Of a DNA stretch of 64,000 nt, positions 60,880-64,000 are shown piece by piece. The notes beneath the pieces are model-generated. The model saw only the letters and a program-made list of their open reading frames with translations, made no database searches and was not told the origin of the DNA. The translations under genes and the position numbers were made by a program. Position 1 is the stretch's first letter; each line of letters opens with the position of its first letter. This stretch comes from Toxonevra muliebris (lineage: Eukaryota > Arthropoda > Insecta > Diptera > Pallopteridae). The stretch is taken from the NCBI GenBank assembly GCA_963691655.1, contig OY829327.1, positions 69,266,079 to 69,330,078 of the forward strand. The letters run 5' to 3'.

Positions 60880-62039
60880 GTGAGTTATATAAACATTCGT
60901 TTACCTAATATAAAAATATATCAAATCCTTATTATTAGATATATTGTATGAAAGAAAAAACAAATCAGAACCCATCGTGAACTCAGTCTAATGATTTTGG
61001 AAAACTTTGCTCTCAAATTTTTCATTTGATTAACAGTTTTTCAAAATCCTTATTACTTTTCATTGAGTAAAACGGAAGTTATGAGGTCATGCATGACCTT
61101 GCAATTTTAAAATTCTCGAAATTTGAGTGACCAGAAAAACAGTTTCTTTTTCACATTAATAAATCCTAAAGTAATCTCGGGGCATACCTTAAATGTTCTG
61201 GTTGAACAATCACAGTGGATGAAATCATGTAATAATTTTTTTTCAATCATGTCAACAACCAGAACTATACCTTCTACTCAACAACCAGCATACCTGAGTG
61301 TACAAAGGTTTAATTATTTTTTAGACAAAATTTGAATTGCAATAGGTAACTCTATGCTACAGTGAAAATTAACTTTTGAATTGCCCATGTGTAAGGTATG
61401 AGTCTATAAAATACTTATATAAGAAAATTGAATGCCAAAAATTTCCAATACGCCCTCAAAATCTTGGCTTAAGAACAAAAAACCGATTCGCAGAGGTGCG
61501 GTTATATATTACGTTAAGACTCTGTAATTTTTTAATATATTTTAAACAGGGACCGTAATCATTAAAACCAGTATGAAAAAAAATCACAATTTAATGGTTA
61601 TTACTTGAATTTTGTTTATTTGATCATCAATAAAAATTATTTTTCGATTTTCTATTTTTTGCTCAGAAATTATAACAATTTTATGATTTTTATCTGTTTG
61701 CCCAGAAATAATAATTATTTTCTGATTTTTTTTTTTTATGTTCAGGAAAAAAAAATCATTATTTGATTTTTATATTTTTGATTGAAACGAAAAAATCAAA
61801 TCAGAGAAAACAGAGAAAACGTTTCTAACAGTATATTCAATATTGTAAATTTTTTCAACTTTTAGAGAAGTTTACTGGCATATTTGGATCACCAATAAGC
61901 TTATTTTTAATTTACTTTAAAAATTGGGTTAAATAATCTAAAAATGATTAGAATCAAATCAAGTTTCAATATCTTTTAGGGAGAGATTACAGTCTTTGAA
62001 TGCATTATATAGTGTTACAAAATTTAGTGAAGTAGAAAT

Positions 62040-62345
62040 GCCTGGGAAGTGATAATATTTTTCTTGTAGGTCCTGTCGAGTAAAACAAGAATCTGTGTGT
62101 GAAATTTTCAAAAACACCCCCAAAATCATGATTTACCGTTAACAAACCGGTTTTGCGTACCTTTGCGCACTTATATGCCTGTAACTTAGTTGATTATTAA
62201 CAGATTTTCAGTTTCTTACCTGTTTTAGAAGAAAGAAACTTGGACCTTTCGAATGATATATATTTTATTCAAGAAAACTTGAGAAATCTGTGTATATTTG
62301 TCCACCAAACACAATTTTTCTACTTTTTTCGCCTTTGCTTTGCAC
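62040..62345. repeat. Second, partial copy of the 33.4-kb foldback family
   Basis: It matches the reverse complement of about 33550-33830: ttttcttgtaggtc, tcgagtaaaacaagaatctg, cctttgcgcacttat, gcctgtaacttagttgatta, cttgagaaat.tgtgt. Only one arm is present; similarity stops near 62345 (ttcgccttt). Confidence 0.75.
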
Positions 62346-62897
62346 CAAAAGCTATTACCTCGGGAGTTAAATTAATGGATTATTGGAACAACAAACGACA
62401 TATCGATACCTGTGGTCACTGTTTCAAATAGTTCTCTCGTGGAACAGTCATTTTCTAAGCTTAGGCGCAATTTGCTATCATAAAATTTGGATATATTTTA
62501 TTTCTAAAAATTAATTAATATTTATAATAAATATCTAATGATTAAATCGACACAGTTCTTTATGTTTTTTGTTTGTTTTTATATTTACAAGTAATTCGTA
62601 GCCCACAACGTAATGGTGCTCACAGACGATCCAACGTTGTTGATCAACTTGCTAAGTAGAGATCAAAATTGAACGATTGTAACGATGTTGAATGACTAGT
62701 TTGACAGTTGATGAGTTAGTTGAAGAAAAATTAAAATGACTTCATTATTTTTTTATTCAATGTTAATCAATCAGTTGATATTGAACTTGAAATGTGTGTG
62801 GGCACCATAACGAGAAAAAATGTATCACCATGCTCACAATAACAAAGCTGAAAAGCGTTTTGAGTTTTTTGTTTGGAAAAACACAAATAAAACTTAA

Positions 62898-63907
62898 TAA
62901 TCTATCAGGGATGACAACTCATTTCTTCTTTCTCCCCGATAACTCTCGCGAAATTCCCCGATTTTCGACCAAATTCTCCGCATCGGTATAATTTCATATT
63001 ATAACAGTACGATACGCACTTTTCATATAAACATTTTATACAAACGAAAAATACCCTTAAGTAGGCTTAGAGTTACTCTCGGTCAGAGCTATTTTAAGGG
63101 GTCCTGCACTTTCTTGGTTTAAATTTTGATCAATTTTTTTTGAATTGATAAACAATTTTTTCTGACATCAATTTAAAGACTTCAAGTACAAAAAAAAAAT
63201 TGTGTAATAATTATAAAAAAATGATATAAAGGGTTTTTTGCAGCTTCATGGAAGAAGTTTTGAAAATCGTCAAACGCAATGGCGTGCGTGATTGCGGCTC
63301 ACTGGTACATCGAAAAAAATACCATTAGAAAAATTATTTTGTTTGACCAACAATTCACGAAATGGCAGAATGCAAATTTAGTTTTCTCAAAAATTTGACT
63401 TTTTTCGTAAATACAAAGTTCCAAATTGAGAAAAGAATTAACCAAACTTACATCCTGGGACCATTGTCGTGTAGAAGAGCATATTTAAATTTCAGTTATC
63501 GTGCATGCCAATAGAAAAAACCTTGTTTCTTTATAATAGCTGACCATAATTTGCAAGTTTATAGGTTACAGAACTAACAGTTATTAATTAGAAGGTGCTG
63601 AACAAAGGCACAGCTAAGCCTTTCTGGACGGCTGAAAGAGAAGCAGAAGCACTGCGCGATCGCGTTGGACTATCTGAATACTAAACGTAAACAGTGTTGC
63701 ATAAAGCAATGTTTCTATGGTGTTGGTTGCGAATGTGCCAGAATTGTATTTAGGAATATAAAATTTGACAAAAAATACTCTGCAGACTGTTTGAGGTATT
63801 TTAATATTAAAAGCTGAACGGTCTTAAATTCCCCGCAAAAAGCAGCTCATTCCCCGATTCCCCGCACTAAGTAAAATTCCCCGCAAGTTGGCATCGCTGT
63901 AATCTAT
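62898..63907. mobile_element. hAT-type element, 994 bp, perfect 8-bp target duplication
   Basis: The element is 62906-63899. The octamer taatctat flanks it exactly (62898-62905 and 63900-63907). The ends are cagggatgacaact and, read inward, cagcgatgccaact. Subterminal words ttccccg / attccccgatt occur at both ends. Its interior has no transposase frame. Confidence 0.85.
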
Positions 63908-64000
63908 ACATTTATTAGTGTAACTATATTTTTATTCCAGAAGATCCAGAAGTGTTACACTACACTATCAATATATCAATTTAAAGAGCTTGACGGGTAG
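63900..64000. repeat. Dispersed repeat C, copy 2 (cut by window end)
   Basis: Reverse complement of 19517-19619, about nine in ten bases identical by eye. The hAT element at 62906-63899 abuts it exactly at the end of the shared sequence. Confidence 0.75.

Larger units (their letters stand above)
60880..64000. other. Start of the next Rim intron
   Basis: AT-rich intron holding a partial foldback-family copy (62040-62345), a hAT element (62906-63899) and dispersed repeat C (63900-64000). No C2B continuation exon is seen before the window ends. Confidence 0.75.

Noticed and set aside
60718..60951. Independent small gene starting at ATG 60718
   Set aside because: The ATG is internal to the C2B exon; frame and homology run upstream to the acceptor at 60698, and the frame past 60879 is intron.
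1..64000. CRISPR arrays, operons, ribosome binding sites
   Set aside because: The window is a eukaryotic intron-rich gene; the repeats seen are transposons and microsatellites, not spaced direct repeats.

Overview
This window is eukaryotic nuclear DNA, AT-rich and mostly non-coding, from a higher dipteran fly. A tephritid-type fruit fly is my best guess. The reasons are opa-type CAA/CAG runs and poly-Ala in coding exons, fly-like GT/AG splice sites, intron transposon debris, and a tRNA-derived SINE whose 3' part (a 'ttcggcgttcggattcggc' block, then 'ctgtagg', 'agctcggcc') resembles a repeat I know from tephritid genomes. The species assignment is inference.

All recognisable host coding sequence belongs to one plus-strand gene, the active-zone scaffold Rim (Rab3-interacting molecule). 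I could trace 14 exons from 12094 to 60879. Every junction keeps phase by hand splicing and the protein order matches RIM: linker with a KKTVRF motif; PDZ domain (17100-17820); C2A domain (23028-23985); Ser-rich linkers; an RQLPQVP site of the RIM-BP SH3 ligand type, split by an intron; a block ending QSERPRGSRGL; a very large low-complexity insert exon (41056-44168); the SDTA / KKSNSTSQLS / FTVHRSEEVLP block; and the start of the C2B region (FIDGLGPGQLVGRQ). The N-terminal zinc finger should lie upstream of the window and the rest of C2B downstream. A further upstream exon (6921-7012) and some alternative 3' exon parts are possible.

The introns (65 bp to about 9.5 kb) carry many transposable elements, none with an intact transposase or polymerase that I can read. 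They include hAT-type elements with 8-bp target duplications (20684-21459, 35207-35468, 35582-37960, 55574-57091, 62906-63899, probably 45200-47886), TTAA-flanked elements (3389-4101, 58223-58836), long inverted-repeat (foldback) elements (1865-2348, about 2655-2945, 33404-33770 with a second copy near 62040-62345), a SINE with a perfect 13-bp target duplication (10518-10838) and a relative at 32818-33030, mariner/Tc1-like DDE fragments (34340-34720, 57211-57606), a Harbinger-like fragment (about 54615-54790), and non-LTR remains (14040-14330 minus, 15000-15700 plus, 52890-53985 minus).

Region by region: 1-12093 is intron with foldback, TTAA and SINE elements plus one candidate exon; 12094-23985 carries the linker, PDZ and C2A; 23986-40099 the central linkers and the TE-dense 7-kb intron; 41056-51181 the large insert exon and pre-C2B exons; 51182-60698 a 9.5-kb TE-rich intron; 60699-60879 the C2B start; and the remainder intron. 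I found no CRISPR, operon, rRNA or functional tRNA gene. I did not find a wholly new system. The least explained parts are the Rim large exon (Cys cluster, acidic Trp motif) and the unassigned repeat families.
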